Assembly (NCBI RefSeq): GCF_000378945.1
Contig: NZ_KB900539.1
Span: 3,236,122-3,300,121, forward strand
Direction of reading: 5' to 3'
Origin: Methyloversatilis universalis EHg5
GTDB taxonomy: Bacteria; Pseudomonadota; Gammaproteobacteria; Burkholderiales; Rhodocyclaceae
Length of the DNA: 64,000 nt
Shown: piece after piece, positions 38,554 through 48,192 of the stretch
Position numbering within the stretch: the stretch's first letter is position 1
How the letters are laid out: every line of letters starts with the position of its first letter
Made by a program: the position numbers and the translations under genes
The notes under the pieces: generated by a model
Told to the model about the DNA's origin: nothing
Databases searched by the model: none
What the model saw: only the letters and a program-made list of their open reading frames with translations

Positions 38554-40212
38554 ATGAATCCGACCCTGCACGCCGGCAAACAGCCGGTACAGACCGCCCC
38601 CACCGGTCCTGACGTCGAAGACTGGCGCCCTGAGGACGAAACCTTCTGGGAAACGACCGGCAAGAAAGTCGCCTACCGCAACCTCTGGCTGTCGATTCCC
38701 GCCCTGCTGTGCGGATTCGCGGTCTGGGGCATGTGGGGCATCATCACCGTGCAGATGCTCAACCTGGGCTTCCCCTTCACCCAGGACCAGCTGTTCACGC
38801 TGACCGCCATCGCCGGCATCTCCGGTGCCACGATGCGCATTCCGGCCTCCTTCCTGATCCGGCTCGCCGGCGGCCGCAACACCATCTTCCTGACCACCGC
38901 CATGCTGCTGGCGCCGGCCATCGGCACCGGCATCGCGCTGCAGCACACCGACTGGCCGCTGTGGGTGTTCCAGCTGATGGCGCTGTGGTGCGGCGTCGGC
39001 GGCGGCAATTTCGCCAGCTCGATGTCCAACATCAGCACCTTCTTCCCGAAGCGGCTGCAGGGCACCGCACTGGGTCTGAATGCAGGCCTCGGCAACTTCG
39101 GCGTCACCACGATGCAGATCGTCATTCCGCTGGTGATGACCGTGCCGCTGCTCGGCGCCTTCGGCGGAGAGCCGATGACGCTGGTGAAAGACAGCGGCTG
39201 GATCTTCGGCAAGATCGCCGCCGGCACGCCGACCTGGATACAGAACGCCGGCTTCGCCTGGGTGCTGTCGCTGGTGCCGCTCGCCATCCTGTGCTGGTTC
39301 GGCATGAACAACATGAAGGCGGTGTCGCCGGCCACCGGCAACCCGCTCGTCGCCTTCTCGAAGATCACCTACCTGTACACGCTGGCCTTCATCCCGGCCA
39401 TCTTCATGCTCTACCTCTACCTGCCCGCGCCGACCGGCCTCGGTCTGCTGAACATGTGGGTGGCGATTCCGCTTGACATCATCATGGCACTCACCGTCAT
39501 GAAGCTGGCGGCGTTCGGGCCGATGCGCGAAGGCGTGTCGAAGCAGTTCCGCATCTTCAGCGACAAGCACACCTGGTCGATGACCGTGCTCTACATCGTG
39601 ACCTTCGGCTCCTTCATCGGCTTCTCGATGGCGCTGCCGCTGGCGATGAAGGTCATTTTCGGCGTCAGCCACGTACCCGATGCCAGTGGCGTGATGCAGC
39701 ACACCGCACCCAACCCGAACGCGCCGACCGTGCTGGCCTTTGCCTGGATCGGTCCTTTCGTCGGCGCCGCGGTGCGTCCGGTCGGCGGCTGGATTTCCGA
39801 CAAGTGGGGCGGCTCCATCGTCACCCAGATCATTTCGCTGGTGATGGTGGCGGCATCGGTCGCGGTCGGCTACGTGATGAAGCTGGCCTACAGCTCGGCC
39901 ACGCCGGAACAGTATTTCCCGCTCTTCCTCGGCCTGTTCATCGTGCTGTTCTTCGCCAGCGGCATCGGCAACGGCTCCACCTTCCGCACCATCGGCGTCA
40001 TTTTCGACCGTCAGCAGGCGGGCCCGGTACTGGGCTGGACCTCCGCAGTCGCGGCCTACGGCGCCTTCATCGCACCGGTCGTCATCGGCGCCCAGATCAA
40101 GGCGGGCACGCCGGAACTGGCGATGTACGGCTTCGCCATCTTCTACGCGGTGTGCCTGGTCATCAACTGGTGGTTCTACCTGCGGCCGAACGCCTACGTG
40201 AAGAACCCCTGA
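38554..40212 (+). CDS. narK2: Nitrate/nitrite antiporter NarK2-type
   Basis: 552 aa from the ATG at 38554 (ACGGAGATCGAC). It starts with about 45 cytoplasmic residues ending in ETTGKKVAYRNLWLSIPALLCGFAVWGMWG, typical of type II NarK, then about 12 helices with the nitrate signature GGGNFASSMSNISTFFPKRLQG and the second-half GPFVGAAVRPVGGWISDKWGG. It is expected to exchange nitrate for nitrite so that toxic nitrite leaves the cell. 99 nt separate it from narG. Confidence 0.93.
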   Translation: MNPTLHAGKQPVQTAPTGPDVEDWRPEDETFWETTGKKVAYRNLWLSIPALLCGFAVWGMWGIITVQMLNLGFPFTQDQLFTLTAIAGISGATMRIPASFLIRLAGGRNTIFLTTAMLLAPAIGTGIALQHTDWPLWVFQLMALWCGVGGGNFASSMSNISTFFPKRLQGTALGLNAGLGNFGVTTMQIVIPLVMTVPLLGAFGGEPMTLVKDSGWIFGKIAAGTPTWIQNAGFAWVLSLVPLAILCWFGMNNMKAVSPATGNPLVAFSKITYLYTLAFIPAIFMLYLYLPAPTGLGLLNMWVAIPLDIIMALTVMKLAAFGPMREGVSKQFRIFSDKHTWSMTVLYIVTFGSFIGFSMALPLAMKVIFGVSHVPDASGVMQHTAPNPNAPTVLAFAWIGPFVGAAVRPVGGWISDKWGGSIVTQIISLVMVAASVAVGYVMKLAYSSATPEQYFPLFLGLFIVLFFASGIGNGSTFRTIGVIFDRQQAGPVLGWTSAVAAYGAFIAPVVIGAQIKAGTPELAMYGFAIFYAVCLVINWWFYLRPNAYVKNP

Positions 40213-40311
40213 CCGCCGCAGCCCGCTGACCGGCACCGCAGGCGGTACCGGTCCGGGCCCTGGACACGCACACCGACACATCCATCGAAAGACTCATCCC
40301 GGAGAGTACAT

Positions 40312-43300
40312 ATGAGCCACTTTCTCGACCGACTGACCCACTTCTCAGCCCCGAAGGAAAGCTTCTCGGGCGAGCACGGCATCGCCACCGGCGAAGACCG
40401 CAGCTGGGAAGACGCCTACCGCGACCGCTGGGCGCACGACAAGATCGTGCGCTCCACCCACGGCGTGAACTGCACGGGCTCATGCTCGTGGAAGATCTAC
40501 GTCAAGGGCGGCATCGTCACCTGGGAAACCCAGCAGACCGACTACCCGCGCACCCGCTGGGACATGCCCAACCACGAGCCGCGCGGCTGTGCGCGCGGTG
40601 CCAGCTACAGCTGGTACCTGTACAGCGCCAACCGCGTGAAGTACCCGATGGTGCGCGGCCGCCTGCTCAAGACCTGGCGCGAAGCACGGCTGAAGCACGG
40701 CCCGGTCGAGGCCTGGGCGTCCATCGTCGAGAACGACGCCAAGCGCCGCGACTACCAGCAGGTGCGCGGCCTCGGCGGCTTCGTGCGTTCGAGCTGGGAC
40801 GAAGTGAACGAGCTGGTCGCTGCGGCCAACGTCTACACCATCAAGAAGCACGGCCCGGACCGCATCATCGGCTTCTCGCCGATTCCCGCCATGTCCATGG
40901 TGAGCTATGCCGCAGGCAGCCGTTACCTCAGCCTGATCGGCGGCGTATGCATGAGCTTCTACGACTGGTACTGCGACCTGCCGCCGGCCAGCCCGCAGAT
41001 CTGGGGCGAACAGACCGACGTGCCGGAATCGGCCGACTGGTACAACTCGACCTACCTCATCGCCTGGGGCTCCAACGTGCCGCAGACGCGCACGCCGGAC
41101 GCGCACTTCTTCACCGAGGTCCGCTACAAGGGCGCGAAGACGGTCGCGGTCACGCCGGACTACGCCGAAATCAGCAAGCTGGCCGACCTCTGGCTGCACC
41201 CCAAGCAGGGCACTGACGCGGCGCTGGCCATGGCCATGGGCCACGTCATCCTCAACGAGTTCTACTTCAAGCACCGCAGCGAGTACTTCGACGACTACGC
41301 GCGCCGCTACACCGATCTGCCGATGCTGGTGCAGCTGAAGGAACACACGCTGCCGGACGGCCGCACCGTGCTGGTACCCGACCGCTATGTGCGCGCCAGC
41401 GACTTCAACGGCAAGCTGGGCCAGGCCAACAATCCGGAATGGAAGACGGTCGCCTACGACGAAGGTGGCCGCGTGGTGCTGCCGAATGGCGCCATCGGCT
41501 TCCGCTGGGGCCCGGACGGCCGCGCCGACGCCGGCCAGTGGAATCTGGAAGCGAAGGAAGCGCGCCACGGCGGCGAGGTGAAGCTCAAGCTGTCGGCGCT
41601 GGAAGGCGACAACGCACCGGTCGAGTACGTGCAGGTGGCCTTCCCCTACTTCGGCGGCACCGAACACGAACATTTCCCGAACAGCCCGCAGGCCGGCGGC
41701 GACGTGCTGCTGCGCACGGTGCCGGTGCAGCGCATCGCGCTCGGCAAGGCCGGCGACAAGCGCGACACCCTGGTCGCCACCGTGTTCGACCTGCAGGTGG
41801 CCAACTACGGTGTCAGCCGCAACCTGCCTGATGACAGCGGCGCGACCGGCTACGACGACGACACGCCCTACACGCCCGCCTGGCAGGAGCGCATCACCGG
41901 CGTGCCGCGCGACCAGGTGATCACGGTCGCCCGCCAGTTCGCCGACAACGCCGACAAGACCCGTGGCAAGTCCATGGTCATCATCGGCGCGGCGATGAAC
42001 CACTGGTACCACTGCGACATGAACTACCGCGGCATCATCAACATGCTGATGATGTGCGGCTGCATCGGCCAGAGCGGCGGCGGCTGGGCGCACTACGTGG
42101 GTCAGGAGAAGCTGCGTCCGCAGACCGGCTGGACCGCGCTCGCCTTCGCGCTCGACTGGATACGCCCGCCGCGCCAGCAGAACTCGACCAGCTTCTTCTA
42201 CGCGCACACCGACCAGTGGCGCTACGAGAAACTGGGCGTCGAGGAAGTGCTGTCGCCGCTGGCCGACCCCGCGCAGTGGCAGGGCAGCATGATCGACTAC
42301 AACGTGCGCGCCGAGCGCATGGGCTGGCTGCCCAGCGCGCCGCAGCTGAAGACCAATCCGCTGCAGGTGGTCCGTGACGCCAGCGCCGCCGGTGTCGATC
42401 CGAAGGACTATGCGGTCGGCGCCCTCAAGAACGGTACGCTCGAACTGAGCTGCGAAGACCCGGACGCGCCGCAGAACTGGCCGCGCAACATGTTCGTGTG
42501 GCGCTCCAACATCCTCGGTTCCAGCGGCAAGGGCCACGAGTACTTCCTGAAGCACCTGCTGGGCACCAGCAACGGCGTGCAGGGCAAGGATCTGGGCGTG
42601 GATGACGCGAAGCCGGCCGAAGTGCGCTGGCACGAGCACGCGCCGGAAGGCAAGCTCGACCTGCTGGTGACGCTCGACTTCCGCATGAGCACCACCTGCC
42701 TGTATTCCGACATCGTGCTGCCGACCGCCACCTGGTACGAGAAGAACGATCTCAACACCAGCGACATGCACCCCTTCATCCATCCGCTGTCGACCGCGGT
42801 CGACCCGGCCTGGCAGTCGCGCAGCGACTGGGACATCTACAAGGGCTTCGCGAAGAAGTTCAGCGAGGTGTGCGTCGGCCATCTCGGCGTGGAACGCGAG
42901 CTGGTGCTGACCCCGCTGATGCACGACAGCCCGGCCGAACTGGCCCAGCCCTTCGGCGTCGCCGACTGGAAGCGCGGCGAGTGCGACCTCATCCCGGGCA
43001 AGACCGCGCCACAGATGACGGTGGTCGAACGCGACTACCCGAATGTCTACAAGCGTTTCACCGCGGTCGGACCGCTGATGAGCAAGGTGGGTAACGGTGG
43101 CAAGGGCATCGCCTGGAACACCCAGGACGAGGTGCGCCAGCTCGGCGAACTGAACGGCCTGGTGACCGAAGAGGGCGTGACCAAGGGCATGCCGCGCATC
43201 GACAGCGACATCGACGCCTGCGAAGTGGTGATGATGCTGGCGCCGGAAACCAACGGTCAGGTCGCGGTCAAGGCGTGGAAGGCGCTGGGCAAGCAGACCG

Positions 43301-44100
43301 GCCGCGAACACGAGCATCTGGCCATCTACCGCGAAGACGAGAAGATCCGCTTCCGCGACATCCAGGCGCAGCCGCGCAAGATCATTTCGTCGCCGACCTG
43401 GTCCGGTCTGGAAAGCGAGAAGGTGTCGTACAACGCCGGTTACACCAACGTGCATGAACTGATCCCATGGCGCACGCTGACCGGCCGCCAGCAGTTCTAT
43501 CAGGACCACCCGTGGATGCGCGCCTTCGGTGAAGGCTTCGTGAGCTACCGGCCGCCGGTCGACCTGAAGACCACCGGCGAGATCGCCGGCATCAAGCCGA
43601 ACGGCAATCCGGAGATCCAGCTCAACTTCATCACGCCGCACCAGAAGTGGGGCATCCACTCCACCTACAGCGACAACCTGCACATGCTGACGCTGAACCG
43701 CGGCGGCCCGGTGATCTGGCTGTCGGAGGACGACGCGAAGAAGGCGGGCATCGTCGATAACGACTGGGTGGAACTGTTCAACGTGAATGGCGCGATCACC
43801 GCCCGCGCGGTGGTGAGCCAGCGGGTGAACCCGGGCATGGTGCTCATGTACCACGCACAGGAAAAGATCATCAACACACCGGGCTCGGAAATCACCGGCG
43901 CACGCGGCGGCATCCACAACTCGGTCACCCGCATCGTGCTCAAGCCCACCCACATGATCGGCGGCTACGCGCAGCTTTCGTACGGCTTCAACTACTACGG
44001 AACCATCGGCACCAATCGCGACGAATTCGTGGTGGTGCGCAAGATGAAGCGGGTCGACTGGCTCGACGGCGAAGCTGCCACCGACACCGCCCACGCGTAA
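40312..44100 (+). CDS. narG: Respiratory nitrate reductase alpha subunit NarG
   Basis: 1262 aa molybdoenzyme that reduces nitrate on the cytoplasmic face of the membrane. The FS0 [4Fe-4S] ligands H50, C54, C58 and C93 are all present (HGVNCTGSCSW and RGCARG). Mo-bisMGD-binding regions include DWYCDLPPASPQIWGEQTDVPESADWYN and WGSNVPQTRTPDAHFFTE. The C-terminal domain has IHSTYSDNLHMLTLNRGGPVIWLS. The residual N-terminal twin-arginine-like motif typical of NarG is not obvious. Followed after 11 nt by narH. Confidence 0.98.
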   Translation: MSHFLDRLTHFSAPKESFSGEHGIATGEDRSWEDAYRDRWAHDKIVRSTHGVNCTGSCSWKIYVKGGIVTWETQQTDYPRTRWDMPNHEPRGCARGASYSWYLYSANRVKYPMVRGRLLKTWREARLKHGPVEAWASIVENDAKRRDYQQVRGLGGFVRSSWDEVNELVAAANVYTIKKHGPDRIIGFSPIPAMSMVSYAAGSRYLSLIGGVCMSFYDWYCDLPPASPQIWGEQTDVPESADWYNSTYLIAWGSNVPQTRTPDAHFFTEVRYKGAKTVAVTPDYAEISKLADLWLHPKQGTDAALAMAMGHVILNEFYFKHRSEYFDDYARRYTDLPMLVQLKEHTLPDGRTVLVPDRYVRASDFNGKLGQANNPEWKTVAYDEGGRVVLPNGAIGFRWGPDGRADAGQWNLEAKEARHGGEVKLKLSALEGDNAPVEYVQVAFPYFGGTEHEHFPNSPQAGGDVLLRTVPVQRIALGKAGDKRDTLVATVFDLQVANYGVSRNLPDDSGATGYDDDTPYTPAWQERITGVPRDQVITVARQFADNADKTRGKSMVIIGAAMNHWYHCDMNYRGIINMLMMCGCIGQSGGGWAHYVGQEKLRPQTGWTALAFALDWIRPPRQQNSTSFFYAHTDQWRYEKLGVEEVLSPLADPAQWQGSMIDYNVRAERMGWLPSAPQLKTNPLQVVRDASAAGVDPKDYAVGALKNGTLELSCEDPDAPQNWPRNMFVWRSNILGSSGKGHEYFLKHLLGTSNGVQGKDLGVDDAKPAEVRWHEHAPEGKLDLLVTLDFRMSTTCLYSDIVLPTATWYEKNDLNTSDMHPFIHPLSTAVDPAWQSRSDWDIYKGFAKKFSEVCVGHLGVERELVLTPLMHDSPAELAQPFGVADWKRGECDLIPGKTAPQMTVVERDYPNVYKRFTAVGPLMSKVGNGGKGIAWNTQDEVRQLGELNGLVTEEGVTKGMPRIDSDIDACEVVMMLAPETNGQVAVKAWKALGKQTGREHEHLAIYREDEKIRFRDIQAQPRKIISSPTWSGLESEKVSYNAGYTNVHELIPWRTLTGRQQFYQDHPWMRAFGEGFVSYRPPVDLKTTGEIAGIKPNGNPEIQLNFITPHQKWGIHSTYSDNLHMLTLNRGGPVIWLSEDDAKKAGIVDNDWVELFNVNGAITARAVVSQRVNPGMVLMYHAQEKIINTPGSEITGARGGIHNSVTRIVLKPTHMIGGYAQLSYGFNYYGTIGTNRDEFVVVRKMKRVDWLDGEAATDTAHA

Positions 44101-44111
44101 GGAGAGATGAC

Positions 44112-45635
44112 ATGAAAATACGCGCACAGATCGGCATGGTGCTCAATCTCGACAAGTGCATCGGCTGCCACACCTGCTCGGTCACCTGCAAGAACGTGTG
44201 GACCAGCCGCCCGGGCATGGAATACGCCTGGTTCAACAACGTCGAAACCAAGCCCGGCATCGGCTACCCGAAGGAATGGGAAAACCAGGACAAGTGGCAG
44301 GGCGGCTGGATGCGCCGTGCCGACGGCTCCATCGTGCCGCGCCAGGGCGGCAAGTGGCAGCTGCTGATGAAAATCTTCGCCAACCCGCACCTGCCGGAAA
44401 TCGACGACTACTACGAACCCTTCACCTTCGACTACGACCACCTGCAGTCGGCGCCGGAAATGAAGGCGACGCCGACCGCACGGCCGCGCAGCCTGATCAC
44501 CGGTCAGCGCATGGAAAAGATCGAGTGGGGTCCGAACTGGGAAGAGATTCTCGGCGGCGAATTCTCGAAGCGCTCGAAGGACAAGAACTTCGACGAGGTG
44601 CAGAAGGACATCTACGGCCAGTTCGAGAACACCTTCATGATGTACCTGCCGCGGCTGTGCGAACACTGCCTGAACCCGGCCTGCGTCGCCAGCTGCCCGT
44701 CCGGCTCGATCTACAAGCGCGAGGAAGACGGCATCGTGCTGATCGACCAGGACAAGTGCCGCGGCTGGCGCATGTGCGTGTCCGGCTGCCCGTACAAGAA
44801 GATCTACTACAACTGGCAGAGCGGCAAGGCAGAGAAGTGCATTTTCTGCTATCCGCGCATCGAGGCCGGTCAGCCCACCGTGTGCTCGGAAACCTGCGTC
44901 GGCCGCATCCGCTACCTCGGCGTGCTGCTGTATGACGCCGACCGCATCCAGGAAGCGGCTTCGGTCGAACACGACCGCGACCTCTACCAGGCGCAGCTCG
45001 ACATCTTCCTCGACCCGAACGATCCGGACGTGATCGAACAGGCGCGCGCCGACGGCATCCCCGATTCGTGGATGGAAGCCGCCCGCCGCAGCCCGGTGTA
45101 CAAGATGGCGGTGGAGTGGAAGGTGGCACTGCCGCTGCACCCGGAATACCGCACGCTGCCGATGGTGTGGTACGTGCCGCCGCTGTCGCCGATCACCGCC
45201 GCCGCCAACGCCGGCCAGATCGGCAGCAATGGCGAAATTCCGGACGTGAACCAGCTGCGCATCCCGGTGAAGTACCTGGCCAATCTGCTCACCGCCGGCG
45301 ACACCCAGCCGGTGGTGCGGTCGCTCGAACGCATGCTGGCCATGCGCGCCTACCAGCGCACCAAGCATGTCGATAACCGCATCGATGTGGCCGCGCTGAA
45401 GCAGGTCGGTCTCAGCCAGGCCGAGGTGGAAGACATGTACCACGTGATGGCCATCGCCAATTACGAGGACCGCTTCGTCATTCCGACCACCCACCGCGAA
45501 TACGCCGAGAACGCCTTCGACGTGCGCGGCGGCTGCGGCTTCTCCTTCGGCAACGGCTGTTCGGAAGGCAGTTCGGACACCAGCCTGTTCGGTGGCAGCA
45601 AGCGCCGCACCATTCCCATCAAGGCGGTGGTCTGA
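44112..45635 (+). CDS. narH: Respiratory nitrate reductase beta subunit NarH
   Basis: 507 aa electron-transfer subunit with four iron-sulfur clusters. Cys motifs: CIGCHTCSVTC at the N-terminus; CEHCLNPACVASC; CRGWRMCVSGC, where Trp replaces the fourth-cluster Cys and defines the [3Fe-4S] centre as in E. coli NarH; and CIFC...CSETC. It links NarI haem to the NarG FS0 cluster. The stop at 45633-45635 is followed by an intergenic repeat instead of the usual tight junction with narJ. Confidence 0.98.
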   Translation: MKIRAQIGMVLNLDKCIGCHTCSVTCKNVWTSRPGMEYAWFNNVETKPGIGYPKEWENQDKWQGGWMRRADGSIVPRQGGKWQLLMKIFANPHLPEIDDYYEPFTFDYDHLQSAPEMKATPTARPRSLITGQRMEKIEWGPNWEEILGGEFSKRSKDKNFDEVQKDIYGQFENTFMMYLPRLCEHCLNPACVASCPSGSIYKREEDGIVLIDQDKCRGWRMCVSGCPYKKIYYNWQSGKAEKCIFCYPRIEAGQPTVCSETCVGRIRYLGVLLYDADRIQEAASVEHDRDLYQAQLDIFLDPNDPDVIEQARADGIPDSWMEAARRSPVYKMAVEWKVALPLHPEYRTLPMVWYVPPLSPITAAANAGQIGSNGEIPDVNQLRIPVKYLANLLTAGDTQPVVRSLERMLAMRAYQRTKHVDNRIDVAALKQVGLSQAEVEDMYHVMAIANYEDRFVIPTTHREYAENAFDVRGGCGFSFGNGCSEGSSDTSLFGGSKRRTIPIKAVV

Positions 45636-45636
45636 G

Positions 45637-45784
45637 ATGAGAACCCCCACGCTCACTGCGTTCGCTGCCCCCCAAGGGGGCTGCGCTCGCCCTTGGGGCG
45701 GCCCGGCGGGCAGCGCGTTCCCATCTGCAGGCGCCGATTGCCCTTCGCTTGGCGGACCGTGCGCATGTCCTCCCCAACTCGTTC
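45637..45784. repeat. Intergenic repeat with hairpin between narH and narJ
   Basis: About 150 nt between narH and narJ are strongly unlike coding sequence. They contain GCTCACTGCGTTCGCTGCCC, then a perfect inverted repeat CCCCAAGGG/CCCTTGGGG (45670-45678 with 45690-45698), then a GC-rich GGGCGGCCCGGCGGGCAGCG-type tail. I recall similar dispersed intergenic repeats from betaproteobacterial genomes; no second copy is present in this window. The hairpin lies in the middle of the nar operon and may reduce narJI expression or mark mRNA processing. Confidence 0.65.
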
Positions 45785-45817
45785 ATGAGGACCCTCTCAG
45801 TGTTTAGTCCACCGAAG

Positions 45818-46498
45818 ATGACCCACACGCTGCGCGCCTGCGCGCTGCTGATCGGCTATCCGGACGCCGGCCTGCGCGGGCTGCTGCCGCAGATCGCGCA
45901 GGCGGTGCGCGACGAGGCGGCGCTGTCGGCGTCACGGCTGGCGGAACTGGATGCGCTGATCGATCTGCTGCAGCGGCAGGACGCCATCGAGGCCGAGGCG
46001 GCCTATGTCGAACTGTTCGACCGCGGCCGCTCGACCTCGCTGCACCTGTTCGAGCATGTGCATGGCGATTCGCGCGACCGCGGCCCGGCCATGATCGATC
46101 TGGCGCAGACCTACGAAAAGGCGGGTCTGCACCTGGGCCCGGCCGAACTGCCGGACTACCTGCCGGTGGTGCTGGAATTCGCCTCCACCCAGCCGCCGAA
46201 GGAGGCGCGCGCCTTCCTGGCGGAAATGACCCACATCCTGAACGCGCTGTTCACCGCGCTGGTCAAGCGTGAAAGCCGCTACGCCAGCGTGATCGGCGCA
46301 CTGATCGAACTGGCCGGCGAGCGCGCACAGGCGGTGAAGATCGCCGACGACGAGGCGCTGGACGACAGCTGGGCCGAGCCGGAAGCCTTCGGCGGCTGTT
46401 CGACCCAGGGCCAGGCGCGCCCGGGCACGCCCCAGCCGGTCACCCGCCCCGTCCACATCGTTCGCAAGACCCCGGTCACCCAAGGAGCGCAATCATGA
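45818..46498 (+). CDS. narJ: Nitrate reductase assembly chaperone NarJ
   Basis: 226 aa from the ATG at 45818 (MTHTLRACALLIGYPDAGL), which aligns with usual NarJ N-termini; an in-frame ATG at 45785 would add 11 residues and cannot be excluded, and neither has a strong ribosome-binding site. All-helical TorD-like chaperone with YVELFDRGRSTSLHLFEHVHGDSRDRGPAM, the family hallmark. It loads molybdenum cofactor into NarG and guides membrane attachment. Stop overlaps the narI start (ATGA at 46495). Confidence 0.93.
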   Translation: MTHTLRACALLIGYPDAGLRGLLPQIAQAVRDEAALSASRLAELDALIDLLQRQDAIEAEAAYVELFDRGRSTSLHLFEHVHGDSRDRGPAMIDLAQTYEKAGLHLGPAELPDYLPVVLEFASTQPPKEARAFLAEMTHILNALFTALVKRESRYASVIGALIELAGERAQAVKIADDEALDDSWAEPEAFGGCSTQGQARPGTPQPVTRPVHIVRKTPVTQGAQS

Positions 46499-47232
46499 CG
46501 TCCTGGCTCGACAACCTGCTGTTCGGCTACTACCCCTACATCTGCCTCGCGGTGTTCTTCATCGGCAGCCTGCTGCGCTTCGATCGCGACCAGTACACCT
46601 GGAAGAGCGACTCGTCGCAGCTGCTGCGCCGCGGCCAGCTGCGCCTGGGCAGCAACCTGTTCCACATCGGCGTGCTCTTCCTGTTCTTCGGGCACTTCTT
46701 CGGCATGCTGACGCCGCACTTCGTCTATGAGCACTTCATCGGCGCCGGTGCCAAGCAGCTGGTGGCCATGGTGAGCGGCGGCATCGCGGGCACGCTGGGC
46801 TTCATCGGCCTCACGCTGCTGCTGCATCGCCGGCTGACCGAGCCGCGCATCCGCGCCACCTCGAAAACCAGCGACATCGTGATCGCGCTGCTGCTGTGGG
46901 TGCAGCTGCTGCTGGGTCTGGCCACCATCCCGCTGTCGGCACAGCATCTGGACGGCGGCATGATGCTGCGGCTGGCCGAATGGGCGCAGCGCATCGTCAC
47001 TTTCCGCGCCGGCGCACCGGAACTGCTGGCCGAAGCCGGCTGGGTGTTCAAGACCCACATGTTCCTCGGCATGAGCATTTTCCTGGTGTTCCCATTCACC
47101 CGTCTGGTGCATGTATGGAGCGGCTTCGCGTCGGTGTTCTACGTGTTCCGGCCGTATCAGGTGGTGCGCGCACGCCGGCTCAACCTGCCGGCCGGCCACA
47201 ACCAGCCGCGCCAGCCGGGCGCCGGCATCTGA
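46495..47232 (+). CDS. narI: Respiratory nitrate reductase gamma subunit NarI (cytochrome b)
   Basis: 245 aa with five membrane helices. It binds two haems b and oxidises quinol. Conserved features: YYPYICLAVFFIGSLLRFDRDQYTWKSDSSQLL, the haem-ligand helix GSNLFHIGVLFLFFGHFFGML, and the C-terminal THMFLGMSIFLVFPFTRLVHVWS. Translationally coupled to narJ. Confidence 0.97.
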   Translation: MTSWLDNLLFGYYPYICLAVFFIGSLLRFDRDQYTWKSDSSQLLRRGQLRLGSNLFHIGVLFLFFGHFFGMLTPHFVYEHFIGAGAKQLVAMVSGGIAGTLGFIGLTLLLHRRLTEPRIRATSKTSDIVIALLLWVQLLLGLATIPLSAQHLDGGMMLRLAEWAQRIVTFRAGAPELLAEAGWVFKTHMFLGMSIFLVFPFTRLVHVWSGFASVFYVFRPYQVVRARRLNLPAGHNQPRQPGAGI

Positions 47233-47327
47233 CCACGCGCATGCCGCGGGCACGGCATATCTGGTAGACAGTCGTGCAGCGGCCCGTGCGGCCGCCCACG
47301 ACAGAACGGACACCACGAGGAGACACC

Positions 47328-48107
47328 ATGCAGTCCACGCAAGACAGCCGCATCGCCCGGGTCAACGGCATCGCGATCAGCGGCGCCGACGAAGACCTGC
47401 CGCCGGACGAGCTGCGCAACCGCGCCTGCACCGAACTGCTGCGCCAGGCCGCCCAGAAGGCCGGCCTGCTGTCGGCGGACGACACCCAGTCGGCCGACGG
47501 TCTGATTTCGGAAGAGGCCGCGGTCGCCATCGACACGCTGATCGGCCAGGCGGTGCAGGTGCCGGAGCCGTCGGAAGAGGCCTGCCGACGCCATCATGCC
47601 GCCCATATCGGCCGCTACACCGTGGGCCAGCGCGCGCGCATGCGCCACATCCTGTTCGCGGTCACCCAGGGCGTTGACGTGAACGCGCTGCGCAGCCGCG
47701 CCGAAGCGGTGCTGATCGAGGTGCGCGCGCACGCCGACGGCGAAGACCCCTTCCCTGAAGCCGCCCGCCAGTGCTCCAACTGCCCGAGCAGCGAACGCGG
47801 TGGCGACCTCGGCTGGCTGGCGCCGGAAGAGGTGGTGCCGGAATTCGCCCGCGCCATCTTCGGCCAGCCGGACATCGGCGTGCTGCCGCGTCTGGTGCAC
47901 AGCCGCTTCGGCTTCCACGTGATCGACGTGCAGGAGCGCGAAGCCGGCACGGTGCAGCCTTTCGACGAGGTGCGGGGCACGGTGGCCGCATCGCTGCGCC
48001 AGCAGAGCTTCGCCACCGCGCTGCGCCAGTACGTGGCGCTGCTGGCCGGTCAGGCCCGGCTTGAAGGCGTGGATATGGACATGGCCGACACGCCGCTGGT
48101 GCAGTGA
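47328..48107 (+). CDS. PpiC-type peptidyl-prolyl isomerase of the nar operon
   Basis: 259 aa from the ATG at 47328 (GAGGAGACACC upstream). Parvulin/rotamase domain in the C-terminal half: RARMRHILFAV, CSNCPSSERGGDLGWLAPEEVVPEFARAIFGQPDIG, SRFGFHVIDVQERE. No signal peptide, so cytoplasmic. A homologous gene follows narGHJI in Pseudomonas and other denitrifiers (NifM-like), where a role in enzyme maturation is suspected. 95 nt behind narI on the same strand. Confidence 0.9.
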   Translation: MQSTQDSRIARVNGIAISGADEDLPPDELRNRACTELLRQAAQKAGLLSADDTQSADGLISEEAAVAIDTLIGQAVQVPEPSEEACRRHHAAHIGRYTVGQRARMRHILFAVTQGVDVNALRSRAEAVLIEVRAHADGEDPFPEAARQCSNCPSSERGGDLGWLAPEEVVPEFARAIFGQPDIGVLPRLVHSRFGFHVIDVQEREAGTVQPFDEVRGTVAASLRQQSFATALRQYVALLAGQARLEGVDMDMADTPLVQ

Positions 48108-48192
48108 GCACGCGATGAGTCATGCAGCGCGCCCCTTCAGTCCCCGTGCGGGCGCCGCTGCGCTGACCTGCCCCGCCTGAGCGGAATTCACC

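Noticed and set aside
40480-44127. Very long open frame on the reverse strand across narG (and a similar one at 2860-4824 across lpdA)
   Set aside because: High third-position GC removes stops from the opposite strand; the translations are His/Arg/Gly-rich with no family motifs, while the forward frames are unmistakable nar and lpd genes.
45749-45817. Upstream start for narJ at 45749 (ATG-like extension through the repeat)
   Set aside because: The extra N-terminal residues are encoded by the intergenic repeat and have no counterpart in NarJ; starts at 45785 or 45818 fit the family.
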